A stretch of DNA of 64,000 nt from Tricholoma matsutake (GCA_026075535.2 AP026541.1:7316001-7380000), one strand, 5' to 3'; positions 34,535 through 48,500 are shown, counted from the first letter of the stretch. Numbers and translations are program-made. Notes: generated by a model from the sequence alone, not told the origin.

Positions 34535-35684
34535 ATGCCTTCAGTCCATATCCCCCTTACTACTCGTAGTAGGGCAAGGACAAACACTCCTGTTCCCGAC
34601 ACTGACAATCCTGTTGCCACACCCGTCATGTTGAATTTAAACGCCGCTTACACCACACCCTCCTCTCCTTTGATGACATGCACATATCCAGCCACCACAC
34701 TCCTTCTCCCCCTCAGATCACTTCACAATATGCTCGCCATAAATGAACCTCATTTTCTTCTTCTGACGATTACCATGTGATTCCACTGTCAACGACCATG
34801 TCTTCAACCACTACCATGCTCTTGAGTCTGAACAACAGAAAAATGCCAATGGTCTCCATGGGGACCATGACACCTGAACTCCTGCATCGATTCGAGCACC
34901 ATGCGTGGGGGTACCTTCACAATAAGGACAGACTTGAGCCCAAAAACTTTGTAGATCATATTGTTTACTCCTTTGAAGATGCCTTATTCTCAGACTGGTA
35001 CCAATCTCAACAAGAACTCCTGTCTGCGCTTACATTCAATGAATTTATGATAAAAGTTCATGCTCGCTGGTTACCCAAATGCTGGCAGCAAGATCTTGCT
35101 CGCAAAGTTCAATCGATGAAACAAAATAAGACCCCATTCTCAGACTTCATAGACTCCTTACACAGAGACAACCTCTTACTCAAGGGATCTCCATTTAATC
35201 TCTCACCTTTCCAGCTACGCACTCAGATTCAGTCCAACATCTCCCCCGAACTCGCTGCTGCCCTCGACCATTTCAAAGATAACCATGAATCTTCTGACAA
35301 AGAGGTCGACAATGACAACAATGATCTGGATGCTGATGCAAAAGTTGCTTCAGACTTATTAAAGGCAGAGGTGAGACTGTAGTCTTTTGTAGACACGTTA
35401 ATGAAACTCGATCAGAAGCTTGTTGAAGATTGGAATGCACGTAAGCGTGATGCAGAGGAGGCAGCTAGATCTTTGAAGTGTTCCAGCTCCACTGTTGGCC
35501 TTGCAGACAGCTCCCATCGTGCTCTGTACTCTCGAAACCAAGCCATGGGAAGTTCCTGCACCCAAACCTCTAATACTATCTCGCGCCCTCCCAAATTAAC
35601 TGATCGCGAAAGAAAGTACCTTGAAACTTACAATGGATGCAAGAAGTGCTGAGGGTTTTATATGCCCGATGGCCATGCTTGTGA
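34535..35684 (+). pseudogene. Gag of gypsy element H, first part
   Basis: It starts with L-T-T-R-S-R-A like gag of B. It contains F-V-D-H-I-V-Y-S-F-E-D-A-L-F-S-D-W and ends in a knuckle C-K-K-C-(stop)-G-F-Y-M-P-D-G-H-A-C. A frame change near 34777, a stop near 35380 and a TGA in the knuckle break it. Element G is inserted at 35690; the gene resumes at 51996. Confidence 0.8.
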
Positions 35685-35689
35685 CTTCC

Positions 35690-35872
35690 TGTGGTGACCC
35701 CATTGTTTATATGTATTATAATTACTTGACATTGGCCTGACTGGTCCCTATATAGGGACCAGTCTTCTATCTTACATAATAATCTTTTACTACCACTACT
35801 TACACAAACTATATACATTATTTGTGTTCTGTTGTGTGTGATAGCTAAGAGATCACCCCACCACTCACTACA
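35690..35872 (+). repeat. 5' LTR of gypsy element G
   Basis: Runs TGTGGTGAC to TCACTACA and pairs with 51801-51995. CTTCC lies on both outer flanks (35685-35689, 51996-52000). It contains a perfect 26-bp palindrome (35739-35764) centred on TATATA, which may serve as a core promoter. Confidence 0.92.
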
Positions 35873-36122
35873 CTTTTTTGAACACCCAAACTCATATAGA
35901 GTTTAGCTCGACATTGCCCCATCAGCGATTGTCATCACCACAACCTTGAACTTCTCCTGCGAAGGGAGAAAATTCTCAATGCAATCAGCGATAGAAGCAT
36001 ATCCATTGCTAGGACCGACCCCAGTTACTTTGCTTTAGATTTGTTGCTTTTCAAACACTTTTCACAACCGAATTTTTTTTCCCTCTCTCCATTGTTGAAG
36101 ACTGCTGCTCTAGACCAATACC

Positions 36123-39100
36123 ATGGCTCTGACAACCAGATCCAAAACCAAGAACAAATTGAAGGCTTCTTCCAAGAAGACCACAGAAGGCACGAATAAT
36201 CTGTCGCCATCAGGCTCGGACCCTCTTTGGCATGCACAACAAGAGGTGAGCATTGCACAAACTCTCGAGGCACATACAAGCACCTCGAGAATAAGCCCCT
36301 CACCTACGAGGGATTCATTAAATATTGAAGCGCATACAGCCACTTTGATGCATGTTAATTGGCAGAGGATGCTGACAACAGCAACCTCAACTCCAAACAT
36401 TCATCATCATTGAGAAACAGTTGATGAAGCACTCACTCTCACCCAGGAGCCCCTCCTGGGTTAAGTAGGCTTTCTTCTGTGGACAAATTAACTCCCGAGG
36501 ATCAGCAGAACAGGGTCACACCCGGTAGTGGGATTGAGCTCCCCCATAACACCCTGGGATATGAAAATCCACGACTGTTCCAGCCCATATGGTCAGATTT
36601 GCCCCCATTGGCACCTGCAACACTGATGAATGAGAGCGCTAGGCTATGCGACACAAAGAAAAAAGAGCACTCAAGGTCAAGCCTCGAGATGACAAGTCAG
36701 ATGAAGAGCTCGGGGCTGAGCAGTTCACTCAGCTCACAACGGATATGCTGGTCCATTGCATGAATGCAAGGGACTTCAAACCTCTTAAGTTGGAAAACCA
36801 ACTTAGAGAACTGGCATTTAGTTTTGCGAGTAATTTTCCCCATAAGACTGCACCCAGCCCTACTGAGCCACACCATGCCCAACAGGCAGAATGAGAATTG
36901 CCCCCTACATTTCGACGGGGTACCTCATGTCTTGACAACCCCGAGCTTCCCGGTGAAGTACCTTCTAAAAAGAAGGTACATTACATCAACAAGGATAGGA
37001 TTGTCCTCCAAAGGATATGCAATGGCAATATCCAGGACAGTCACCCAACCTTGATCCCTGATCAAGGGATCTGGTTTGACAAAGAAGGTCATCCTTGGGA
37101 TAAGGATGACCCTCCATCTCGCCACCAGAAGCAAGAGAGCCTGCCATCTGGGAGTTCCAGACAGCCTGCACAGAGTCACGCAGGCCATGGAGGACCACCA
37201 GATGGGGATGGAGACAGGGATGATGGGGACAGAAGTGATAGTGACTCAGCGTATAATCTGTCGAGTGATGAAAGTTCCGGACGCTCTTCCCATCTTGAGG
37301 AAGAGACATCCACAAGGACCTTGTTGAGTAGATGACGAGGTGCAAGAACACACACTTTTTCCACACATGCGTCTGGAAATTTAGGAACCCAATGAGAGAT
37401 GACTACCCCATATCAGTCTAGCTCTTCCAATCTTGATTCTTATTGAGAAAAAGGTTCCCGCTGTCCCTCTAAATATTTGAGGGACATTCATGCCAAGATC
37501 CATAGACAGATTGACAACAAGGTCGCTGTCTCAACTGAAGTTCCTGCCACTGGTGGCAAGAACAGTCCCCGGGTCCCCAATCCGTCGAAATACGGCGGAT
37601 CACCCAACACAGAAGGATTCAAAAGATGGCTTAACAGCCTCCTTCACTGGTTGAAAGTGAACAAAGTATGCGGTTCTGAGCTAGACTCAGACCGCATTGA
37701 ATATATGGCAATGTTCCTTGAAAACACTGCCTTAACGTGGTTCAAGGACAGCATTGATGGTGCATACTGTCATCAAACTGCTTGGACTTTCAAGGAAGTC
37801 ATCACCGGCCTTTATGACCGGTTCGTGCATGAAAATGTGACCCACGATGCTACCGACAAATTCTGGCATGTTGAGTATAACACCACAGAAGGTGTTATGA
37901 GTTATTACCATAAACTGGAGCATTATGCTACCAGAATGATTCAGGCACCTGACCCTTTTACGTTCAAGATGCAACTGGTGGCCGGGTTGCCCACGAGTAT
38001 CATATCCTTTGTCCTCAACAAAGGATGTTCTGCTGAGACCAGCTCAGCTGATGATATTTTACACTTTGCCTGCCAGGTGGAGGAGATTGGAAAGATGAGG
38101 AAATGCTTCACTGAAAAGAAGTGTATTATGGACTCCACCAAGTCAAAGAGCACTTCCTCTCCAACAAAAACTTCCAAGTCCAAAGACCCTTCACCAGAAA
38201 GGTCCCACAAATGATCCCAAGATCATTCTCACAAACACGATATGAGGTATCATGATTCTTCACGATGTGCAAGTTCAAAGTATCCTACTAAGGAACTTCG
38301 GAATCATGGCAAAAAGGATCACTGGGGTAATGATCATTGTGTTACATGGCAATCATCTGGAGGGAAAGACCCCAGAACTAATGGATACAAATCAGACAAA
38401 AAGTCTGATAACAGCAATAAACCTACTTGCTACACCTGTGGAGGACCACATTACTCCACAGATAAGACATGCCCCAAATATGGGCAACCTAAACCAGCGG
38501 CAAAGATGTATGCTGCTAGAGAAAGGTCAGCCTCGCTGGCTGATCCCAAGACCTTCCATGAAAATGGAAGGGAAAAGGGTGGAACCCAGGACTCAAAGTT
38601 TCATTCAGGACTGGAAGAGAGATTCACTGCCACTTGTAGTGACTCAGAGGATAATCCTGCTTCTGAGTATGGGTATGCCTTGTCAGACATGGATCCTTAT
38701 GGATCCCAATACAGTTTAGAAGGTGAACTGTGCAACTTGGAGTCTGACACTGGAGATGTTCCCAGTGACTGGTTGGGCTCGGAGTGCTTTGGCACTGTCC
38801 GAGAGATTCTATCAGAGTATGAATCTGATAGCTGCCCTTCTGCCCAGTTGGTGTCAGACTCTGAGGAAGACTCAGAAGAAGAGACGGATAGAGAAATTCT
38901 GTCCTTTTCAGAGTGACTAGGTGTCATGATGGACAACCTATTCCAAAATAAGCCACACTTTAAAGGTGTGGCGACTTTGAGAAAATCTTCAAAGAAAATT
39001 GCCTGTCCTCCTTGATCAGAGAAGGATAACGGATGTTTCATTGCAAAGATGACCCTTCACAACCTGGAAGCTTATGTCCTCCTTGATTCAGGCTGTATGT

Positions 39101-39492
39101 CTGACTCAATCTCGCCTGAGTTCTCCACGTCGGTGAATCTTAAAGCCCACAAGTTGGAGGAGCCAGTGCCATTGCAATTAGGCACTGTAGGCAGCTGTTC
39201 GAAGATCAACTTCAGACTGTTCACCAATTTTCAAATTGGTGAAGTGAAAGACATCCACTACTTTGATGTCGTTAACATTGATGGGTACGACGCCATTCTA
39301 GGAACTGTGTTTATGAGAAAACACAGTGTAGTGCTAGATTTCGAAGGCGACAAAGTTTGTGTTAAGGGAAAACACCTCGATACTATCATCAAGGGACCTA
39401 ATGCATTCAAACAAGCTGTAAGAGTGCCTCTTACATCATCGCAACTTATCACATGCAACTCAGTTATCACATGTTATTCCATTAGTATATAG
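36123..39492 (+). pseudogene. Gag and protease of element G
   Basis: The region begins M-A-L-T-T-R-S-K-T. After frame changes near 36465 and 36640 a single frame runs 36646-39492. It has a retrotransposon gag domain (37590-38100, with K-R-W-L-N-S-L-L-H-W-L), a zinc knuckle C-Y-T-C-G-G-P-H (near 38430), an acidic Ser/Glu-rich segment (38640-38910) and a retropepsin-like site V-L-L-D-S-G-C (near 39080). The frame has seven in-frame TGA codons (36892, 37333, 37393, 37444, 38212, 38914, 39013) and no TAA or TAG. Confidence 0.85.
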
Positions 39493-39633
39493 TCTATACT
39501 TGAATACTTGTGTACTGCATCTTAGTTTCCCCCCTCAAAATATACTAAGTTCCTTACATGTTTCTGTGCCCATGAGTCTCGAGTGTTGGAAGCTCTGGCT
39601 TCCTTCCACAAGCTCGCAGGCATGCTATGTGTC

Positions 39634-39888
39634 TGTCACGATCCGTTCCTCGCCCACTCGGAACCTGCAACCTTCCGATCTTTTCCACTTTTCCTAACTC
39701 AACTCCTACCGCCTTCGTTCTGGCCCCCTTGCACTGCCCACACTGCTGTGCACCAGGCCGCCGTGTACAGCAACCATGGCTGCCTTCCAAGGCTGCCGTC
39801 TAGTTTTGCAAATTTGACTACGGATTCCTGTGCGGCCTCCGCTAGGCAATTTATCTATGCAGTTGAGACACTGCCGCAGTTTCCAAAG
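39634..39888 (+). repeat. 5' LTR of gypsy element F, truncated
   Basis: It matches the first 255 bp or so of the LTR at 44887-45583 (TGTCACGATCCGTTCC onward) and then jumps to coding sequence. A deletion has removed the rest of the LTR, the leader and nearly all of gag. The flank GTGTC (39629-39633) is repeated at 45584-45588. Confidence 0.9.
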
Positions 39889-42800
39889 TCTAAAGCCACA
39901 AAGGCCCACGCATCCACTGTAATTCCCAATTCTGCGGACTTGGAAAAATAGTCCGCAACCCTCAGGATACAGCCATTGGGGCTGGGGGTTGCATTGACCT
40001 TACCCACTTGGCTGCCTACGTCCATCTCAACGTGTCCGCTCTTTCTGACCCTGACTCCCTAATCATCCTCTTAACTATTCCTGACCTTTCCACCCCTGTC
40101 CGAACCCTCATTGATTCCGGTTCATCCCACTGCTTTCTTGACTCCTCTTTTGTGTTGAATAACCAACTCAGCACGGTATCCATTAACCCGATTGGTTTAC
40201 GACTCTTTGATGGATCTTGCAACTCCACCATAACTCAAGTCGCCCAACTTCCAGTCACCTTTCCTACCGGTGAAATGTTCAATCTGTCATTTTATGTAAC
40301 CTCGCTAGACTCTTCCTGTTCCGCAGTACTTGGTCATAACTGGCTGAAGCAATACAATCCGTTGATTGACTGGTCTTCAAGCCAAATCACTTTCTGCTCT
40401 GCTGATCATAGAGGTTCAGCACCCCAGACGTCTCCTTTGTCCCCGAACCTTCTGGTAGAAATCCTTGAATCCTCCACATTTTCCGAACCCCCCATTCCTC
40501 CTAAGTTTACACCTCCTGACATCTCTTTCATCAATGCTGCTGCTTATGCGCATGCTAGCAAACTCCCTGGGGCAGTAGCCTTCCAGATGACCTTCGCTCC
40601 AGAAGGGTTATCCGCCTGCTCGACCCAATCCTCAATCCTGCTGGATTTATCCGACATTCCCACTGAGTATCATGAATTTGCCGATGTCTTTAATAAGAAT
40701 AAGGCAGACACCCTTCCTCCACATTGTCCTTACGACCTCAAGATAGAGACGGAGGATAATGCTCCCCCTCCTCTGGGTCGCATGTACTCCCTCTCTCCCT
40801 CCAAATTAGAAGCCCTATGAGTCTTCATTGATGAAAACGTCCACTCAGGGTTCATCCATCCTTCTAAGTCTCCGCATGGAGCTCCTATACTTTTCGTCAA
40901 GAAGAAGGACGGTAGCCTCCGACTTTGTGTTGACTACCGAGGACTCAATCGTCTTACGAAGAAAGACTGCTATCCCCTTCCTCTCATTTCTGACCTCCTT
41001 GACTCTCCCCAAAAAGCCCGCTTGTTCACCAAGATAGACTTGCGGCATGCTTATCACCTAGTCCACATCGCGGACAGTGACAAATGGAAAACTACTTTCT
41101 GCACCCGCTATGGATCCTTCGAGTGGTTGGTGGTTCCCTTTGGACTCACTAATGCACCTGCAGCGTTCCAGCGTTTTATGAACGACATCTTCAGCGACAT
41201 GCTGGATGTTTGTGTCATCGTGTACCTCGACAACATCCTGATCTATTCAGATGACAAGTCCCAGCATGGGACTCACGTTAAAGAAGTCCTCCGCCGTCTC
41301 CGGAAAAATGGACTTTACGCCTCCCCACAGAAATGTGAGTTCCACAAAGACACCGTTGAATATTTAGGTTTCATCCTTTCACCAGATGGACTTCGGATGT
41401 CCAAGGATAAAGTCAAAACCGTGCTCGACTGGCCCAAGCCTAGGAAAGTTAAGGACATCCAATCCTTCTTAGGCTTCTGCAATTTTTACTGCCGTTTCAT
41501 TAACGGTTATTCAGACATTGTCATTCCACTTACCCGCTTGACGCGGAAATCCGCACCTTGGGACTTCAACAAGAAGTGCCATGACACCTTTGAGAGGCTC
41601 AAACAAGAATTCACTCACGCACCCGTCTTAACCCAATGGGTACCCGACTCACAAATGGTACTCAAAATGGATGCTTCCGACTATGCCCTAGCTGCTATCC
41701 TTTCAGTTTACACTGCGGATGGGGAAATCCATCTGGTCGCTTTTCATTCCCGCTCCTTCAATCCCGCTGAACTAAATTATGACACACATGACAAGGAACT
41801 CTTGGCCATTTTCAAAGCCTTCAAACACTGGAGGCAGTACTTTGAGGGTTCCACAAACCCAGTTGATGTGGTCACGGACCACAAAAATCTTGAGTACTTC
41901 AGCACTACCAAGTTGCTCACCCGCCGCCAGGCCCATTGGTCTGAGTACCTTTCCCAGTTCAATCTCATCATCCGCTTCCGCCCTGGGAAACTAGGGGCCA
42001 AGCCAGACGCACTCACTAGACGTTGGGACATCTACCGCAAAGGGGGAAATAGCAACTTCGCCTCTGTAAACCCGACCAACTTCCGACCTGTATTCACACA
42101 GGAACAACTCTCCTCTTCCCTCCACACCACTTATCTCGCCACACCCATCCTTCGACAAGCAGTAATCATGGACATTGAGAAACTCCACAACAACATCCGC
42201 ACCTCTCTTCCCCTTGACCCTATATCTTCCGTTCATCTCCCGACACCTGTTGACCCCAACTGGACCATAGATGAGGCAGGACTTCTCTGCCACTTCGACT
42301 GGATTTATGTTCCGGACATTGCGGATCTCCGCCTCAAAGTCCTCCAATACAAACATGATCATATCCTCTCCGGCCACTTCGGACAAAACAAAACCCAGCA
42401 GCTTGTCCGCCAGGAATATGTCTGGCCAAACCTCCGCACCTTCATCCAGGAATTCTGCAAATCCTGTACGACTTGCAAATGATCCAAATCACCTCGACAC
42501 AGGCCCTACGGGTTCCTAAAGCAACTTCCGGTTCCGGAATGACCCTGGAATTCCATCTCCATGGATTTCATTGAACAACTACCTGACTCCGCTGGTCACA
42601 CTGCTATCCTAGTCATCATTGACCGCCTCACCAAACAGGGCATCTTCATTCCAACTGTCAATGAAATCACAGCCCAAGAACTAGCCAACCTGTTTGTCCT
42701 CCACATCTTCTCCAAGCATGGTGTTCCATCGCATGTCACTTGTGACCAGGGATCCGAGTTCGTCTCTCATTTTTTCCGCTCTCTCGGAAAAGCACTCGAC

Positions 42801-43637
42801 ATGTGGATCCACTTCACTTCCGGTTATCATCTGCAAGGTGATGGTCAGACAGAACAACTTAACCAGACCTTGGAACAGTACCTCTGGATCTTCTGCAACT
42901 ATCAGCAGGACGACTGGTCTCACCTCTTGCCCTTGGGCGAATTTGCCTACAACAATGCTCCTTCCGCCTCTACAGGCGTATCACCTTTCTTTGCCAATAA
43001 AGGTTACCACCCGAACATTTCCGTCTTTCCAGAGCGTGACTTAGCTTCACAGCGTGCCCGCAAATTTGTCATCGATTTAGACGACCTTCACCAGGAACTT
43101 CGGAAACAACTTGTGGCCGCTCAAGAACGTTATCAAGGTCCTGCGGATAAACATCGGGCACCCGCACCTGACTTCAACATTGGTGATTTCGCTTATGTCA
43201 CTGCGGAAAATATCCGCACCACCCGTCCCTCCAAAAAACTCTCCGAAAAGAACCACGGTCCTTTTGAAATCATCGCCCGCCCGGGAACTCACTCAGTCAC
43301 CCTGCGGCTCCCGGATCACATGCGGGCTATTCACCCTGTTTTCCATGTCTCTCAACTAGAGATACACTCCCCGAACACAATTCCAAATCGAGTACAACCT
43401 CCACCTCCTCCAATCACCATCAATGACGAGCTCGAATATGAGATCGCCGAAGTCCTCGACTCCAAAGTCGACAACCGACATCGCTGCAAGATTCTCTACC
43501 TCGTCTGATGGGAAGGTTACCAGGGAACCGACAAAGAGACTTCCTGGCTACCTGTTATGGAACTTGACCATGCCCAAGAACTCCTTGCGGATTTTCACAC
43601 CCGCTACCCACAGAAAATCGGACTGTTACCCGCTTAA
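39889..43637 (+). pseudogene. Pol of element F: protease, RT, RNase H, integrase, chromodomain
   Basis: From about 39990 one frame runs to the TAA at 43635, interrupted only by TGA at 40818, 42480, 42540 and 43506. Domains: protease (T-L-I-D-S-G-S-S-H, 40115), RT, RNase H (T-D-H-K-N-L-E-Y-F, 41880), integrase zinc and core (S-M-D-F-I-E-Q-L; C-D-Q-G-S-E-F; G-Q-T-E-Q-L-N) and a chromodomain with Y-L-V-(stop)-W-E-G-Y. The RT site is Y-L-D-N instead of Y-L-D-D, a likely CG-to-CA change. The copy is inactive. Its family is common in mushroom genomes as Tf2-like elements. Confidence 0.92.
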
Positions 43638-43721
43638 AGACGATTCACGTTACTTATTCACTCAGTCCAAACTCAGAACAAACTTTATTGAAAAAGGAAT
43701 TTTTTGGATCCAACCGGATCC

Positions 43722-44787
43722 CTACACTACCTCCACTTCTCCCTCTCCATCTTCGTCATCCTCTCCTCTGACTTCACCACCTTCCTCCGCTTCTCCACCT
43801 TCCCTGCCTTCATCCTCCTCTTCCTCACCCTCGCCCTCCTCCACATTGTCTGCCCGCCTTTTTTCCAAATATCTTTGGAATCCCACCCAGTCGTCTCCAG
43901 ACTGGTGGATCCCGCGCCTTTCCCGTTGGGACTCTCGTACTGCCCGCTCCACTTCCTCCTCGTCCTTGTCACTCTCCCCCTCGATACTTTCGTCTGCCTC
44001 CCACTCTGGGTCCATTGCATCCCGGATCTCCTCCATTGACTCCCTCACCACTGTCACCACCTCCCCAAACCCTTTCCTCACCACCTTCACCAGCTGCCGT
44101 AGCAGCTCTGCCACTTCTCCGCTGTTTTCCAGCAGGCCCGCTGTTCCCACTCCATACCTCACTTTTCTTACTGTTGGGGCCTCCTGCCCCTCCCACACGA
44201 CCTCTTCGCACTTGTGCTTAATGCGCGTGCAGTTATCGCACACACGTCCCTTTGCACCCATCTTGAAGCACGAAATTTTTTGATATTGGCACCTAAGCCA
44301 CTTGTCAGTCCGAAAACATTGAAAGAAAACCAACTATGCACCTTTTGCAGGGCAAGGTGGCCTGCACCCGCACCAGACTCGCCGATTCTTCTGACCCCAC
44401 CCGCGCCCTTGACGTGGCAATCTTCTTCTTCTTTGGGGACTTGCTCCCCTCGGCCTCATCCTCCAAACCTGCAGCTGCAGCCACCCGCTTCTTCTCTGCG
44501 TGTTTTGTGGCCGAAGCCTCTTTTTTCTGCGCCGCTGCCTGGCGCGCCTCCTCTGCCTTCACAGCCTCCTCTGCCTTCACAGCCTCCTCTGATGCCTTCT
44601 GCACCTCCTGCGCCCGACGTTCCTCCTCCCTTGCCGCCTCCTCCAATTCTCTCACCTCCCGCTCCATCTGTTCTTTCATCTCCCGCTCCCTCTGTTCATA
44701 CTGAGTCTTCATTGCAGCCAATTTCAGTTGAGCAGAGCCTGCTGGGGGGGACATTTTGTGTAGGTGATGGAAGAAGGAAAACAACAA
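43722..44787 (-). CDS. Antisense accessory gene of element F (coiled coil plus two Cys motifs)
   Basis: Between the pol stop and the 3' LTR, the minus strand carries two long open frames that join through a likely 49-nt intron (44341-44293; donor GTGCAT, branch CTGAC, acceptor GGCTTAG). Splicing joins C-K-R to C-Q-Y-Q-K-I-S-C, giving two C-x2-C-x6-C motifs (the second is C-D-N-C-T-R-I-K-H-K-C). Before them lie a long Glu/Arg/Ala coiled coil (E-Q-R-E-R-E-M-K-E-Q-M-E-R-E-V) and a K-K-K-K basic patch. After them comes a strongly acidic tail. ATGs at 44787 or 44754 are possible starts. The Cys motifs resemble fungal Zn-cluster modules. The frame has no stop beyond the splice site. Confidence 0.6.
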
Positions 44788-44886
44788 AATTTTTCAACCA
44801 ATTGCCGCATTTGGGAGTCAACCAACTTCCTCATTTGGACTCGAACCTTCACGTGCCTCGTAGGCTCGGCACTAAGGGGGAAATAC

Positions 44887-45583
44887 TGTCACAATCCGTT
44901 CCTCACCCACTCGGAACCCACAACCTTCCGATCTTTTCTGCTTTTCCTAACTCAACTCCTACCGCCTTCGTTTCGGCCCCCTTGCACTGCCCACACTGCT
45001 GTGCACCAGGCCGCCATGTACAGCAACCACAGCTGCCTTCCAAGGCTGCCATCTAGTTTTGCAAATTTGACTACGGATTCCTGTGCGGCCTCCGCTAGGC
45101 AATTTATCTATGCAGTTGAGACACTGCCGCAGTTTCCGTTTCCATTCCGCTCTTGTTCCGGACTCTAGTATTTACGCTTAGTTAGTTTCGCTTTGTATTC
45201 CTCAGTTTGTATATCGACATAGACTCGACTTTACCCTGTCAATCTAAAACCTCCTTCTACTCCAACTCCTGACCTCTAAGAGTCTGAACTCCATTCGACT
45301 CAACCTCTAGTTCCCCTCTGAAATTCTAGTCTCATCTGAACTTAACCTAAGTCCCTCCGTACTCCTTCCCGCATTTACCTGCACTCTCCCGCTCCTATCT
45401 CTAAAACCTCTACCCGAAATTAGGACACCAGACAAGGTGAAGGGCGCAGCTTCTTACAAGCTGAAGCCAAGTCCTTTTCGTTACCCATCCGCATAATCTG
45501 CTACAACCCGACAATCTTCCGCTCTCAAACACCCGCCGGGTCCGACCGGATTCCGACGAGCCCTTTCAGATCAGTTCTTAACA
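44887..45583 (+). repeat. 3' LTR of element F
   Basis: Runs TGTCACAATCC to AGTTCTTAACA, follows a purine tract AAGGGGGAAATAC, and is followed by the GTGTC duplication. A diverged solo copy of the same LTR is at 55647-56352. Confidence 0.93.
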
Positions 45584-48500
45584 GTGTCCTCAACCTCCCA
45601 AGGATGAGTGACTCAGTAGTGGCCACCTGGCCGTTCAAAAAATAAAAGACCCAGACAAGCGGGGTCCAAGTTCCACAAAAGTACAGCCTTTGTCTGTTCG
45701 ACGAAGGAAAGTGGAGATGGAAGAAGTGGACGACATTGACAAATATTGTCATTCAGACCTGAAAGCTTCGGGCCCAGTATTACTAGGACCCAGAGAGGAA
45801 CCTGTGAGCTATGGAGATGACAATCTTGAAGAGATTGTCCAGGAATTCACTCAGGATAGATTTCCTGATGGGCCCAGATTTGAACATCCTGAGTTTGATG
45901 CCTCTATACCTGCGGTACTTCCACCCAAACAGATTGATGATCTGAATGACATGCTCTTTGCAATATGTGAAGGGTTGGCTGGGAATGCCAAATCTAAGGG
46001 TCCTCTTACCAAAAAGGACATTCCATGCCTCTGTGAGGAGTGGAAACAATCATGTCAGGATATCCTTAATGGAGTACCTGACGAGTTACCTCCACTATGG
46101 GAGATTAACCACCAGATTTCTCTGGTGGATGAAAAGAAGAAGTATAACTACTATCTTCCAAGATGCCCAGACTCGATGAGAAAACCCCTCACTGAGAAGA
46201 TCAACAAGTACTGCAAAGCAGGGTGGTGGTGCCCTGCCTGTGCAGAGCAAGCCGCTCCCATGCTGGTAGCTTTCAAAAAGACTGGGAAAATATGCACTGT
46301 GATTAATGCAGTGAAACGAAACACAAACACAGTGAAAGACGTAACACTGTTTTCTGATCAAGACCTCATTCATCTTGATGTTGCTCAAGCAACTTATCGC
46401 TTGAAGATTGATCTCTTGGATGCTTACGAGCAAGTCTGAGTAGAGCCCGAAGATGTCTGGAAGACCGCCTTCTCGATGGTCCAGGGCATATATGAAAGCC
46501 TAGTTATGCAACAAGGCAACTGCAACACACCATCAACCTTCCAAAGGTTGATGAACTCCATATTCCAAGATTATATCAGAGTATTCATCCATGTTTACTT
46601 GGACGACATCTTCATGTTTAGCGACACAATAGAAGAACACCAGAAACATCTGGAGCTCATGTTTAACAGACTATGCAAGCACTTGCTGTACCTTCATGCA
46701 GAGAAATGTGAGCTCTATGCTGAAAAGGTGGAGTGTCTCAGTCATATGATTGATGAGCACGGGCTACATGCAGATAACGATAAGATGGTGCGTATACAAG
46801 AGTGGAAAACACCTCGTAACTACCATGAAGTCCAGTGCTTCTTAGGACTCATGCAATATCTGGCACACTTTCTGCCAGACATCAGTGCTTATACTAGTCC
46901 ACTTTCAGCAATGACTAAGAATGGCCAAGCCTTTCATTAGCGGCCATTGCATGATTCCTGCTTCCAGATGATTAAAACCATCTGTTGCATGACACCAGTG
47001 TTGAAGCCAATTGACCCTGAATCACCCAAACCCATATGGGTGATCTGTGATGCTTCAGTCTTTGGGACTGGAGCTATGTATGGACAAGGACCTGAGTGGC
47101 AGACTTGCCACCCTGCTGGGTTCCTGTCTAAGAAATTCTCAGATGCTCAAAGGAACTACTGCACCTTTGAGCATGAAACGATAGCCATACTTGAGGCTCT
47201 CCTCAAGTGGGAAGACAAACTGATTGGTAGATGGATTCACGTCATCACTGATCACCAGGCGCTTGAGTTTTTCCAGACTCAATGCTGATTGTCTGCTACG
47301 CAGACGCGATAGATGGAATATCTATTGTGTTTTGACTTTGACATTAGATATGTCAAAGGTAAACTAAACAAAGTAGCGGACACTCTGTCCTGCTACTACC
47401 AATTTGACTCTTGGGATGATGCACCATTAGTCCAACACTACGTCTTTGCAGACGTACAACTCAATCCTAACCACGAGGACCTCCCATGGGATCGACATCT
47501 CAAAATAAGAAATTGAGTGATTGAAACTCGCTCCGTGGCTTCTCAGCAGAAGTGAGTTGGCAAGCAATTAAAGGCTCTTCGAGAATGGATCGAAGAGCAT
47601 GAAACAGCTGCAGCCCTGATGACTGTGAATGCTGAAGAAGGGAATCCACCTTTTTTGAGAAATAAATTGGAGGATGACCCTTCGATTCACAATTCTCAGG
47701 CCAAAGGGTCTGATCTGCACATTCATATGTCAGAGTTAGATCCTCTGAATGATGATATCTGGAAAGGATATGCCAACGACAAAGTTTTCAAGAAAATTTT
47801 AAAAAAACCAGAAGACCACCTGGGTTTCCGAATCCAGGATGGGTTCATATGGATGAAGAATTGTAGCGGAGAGGATGTTCTTTGCATACCTTCCACTTTA
47901 TCTATGTAAAGGTATGACCTTACATGGTCATATAATCAAACAAACCCATACTGTTGTAGGGCATTTTGGTCCTTTGAAAACATCAGAGTACATCCGACGT
48001 TGGTATTGGTGGCCTCGACTTCAAGGTGAAGTCGAGAAATATTGTGATTCTTGCGAAACATGTGTTCGCTTGAAGGGGGAATATCGACCCCTGTGAGGCA
48101 AATTGCATATGCTACCTACTCCCATGAGCCCATGGGAATCAATTGGGATGGATTTCATCAGACCCTTCCCAGAGTCCAAAGGCTTTGACTACTTTTGGGT
48201 AATCATTTGTCATTTGTCTTCGATGGTTCATCTAATACCAGTGAACACAACTATGACAGCTTCCCAACTATCTCCAATCTTTGTGAAGGAGATTGTATGA
48301 TTGCATGGGCTACCAGACTCAATTGTTTGCAATTGAGATTCAAAATTCATGTCTGCATGGTGGCATGAAGTAACCTGTATCCTGAATGTCAAGATACTTA
48401 TGTCCACATCATTCCACCCATGGAATAACAGAATGCGCAAATCGTTCAATCACTCAAATCCTCAGAGCATTCGTTGCGTCCAATCAAAAAGATTGGGTAA

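Noticed and set aside
35576..35818. Small ORF antisense to the G LTR, also at 51699-51941
   Set aside because: It lies entirely within LTR and junction sequence and owes its length to the repeat; no coding evidence.
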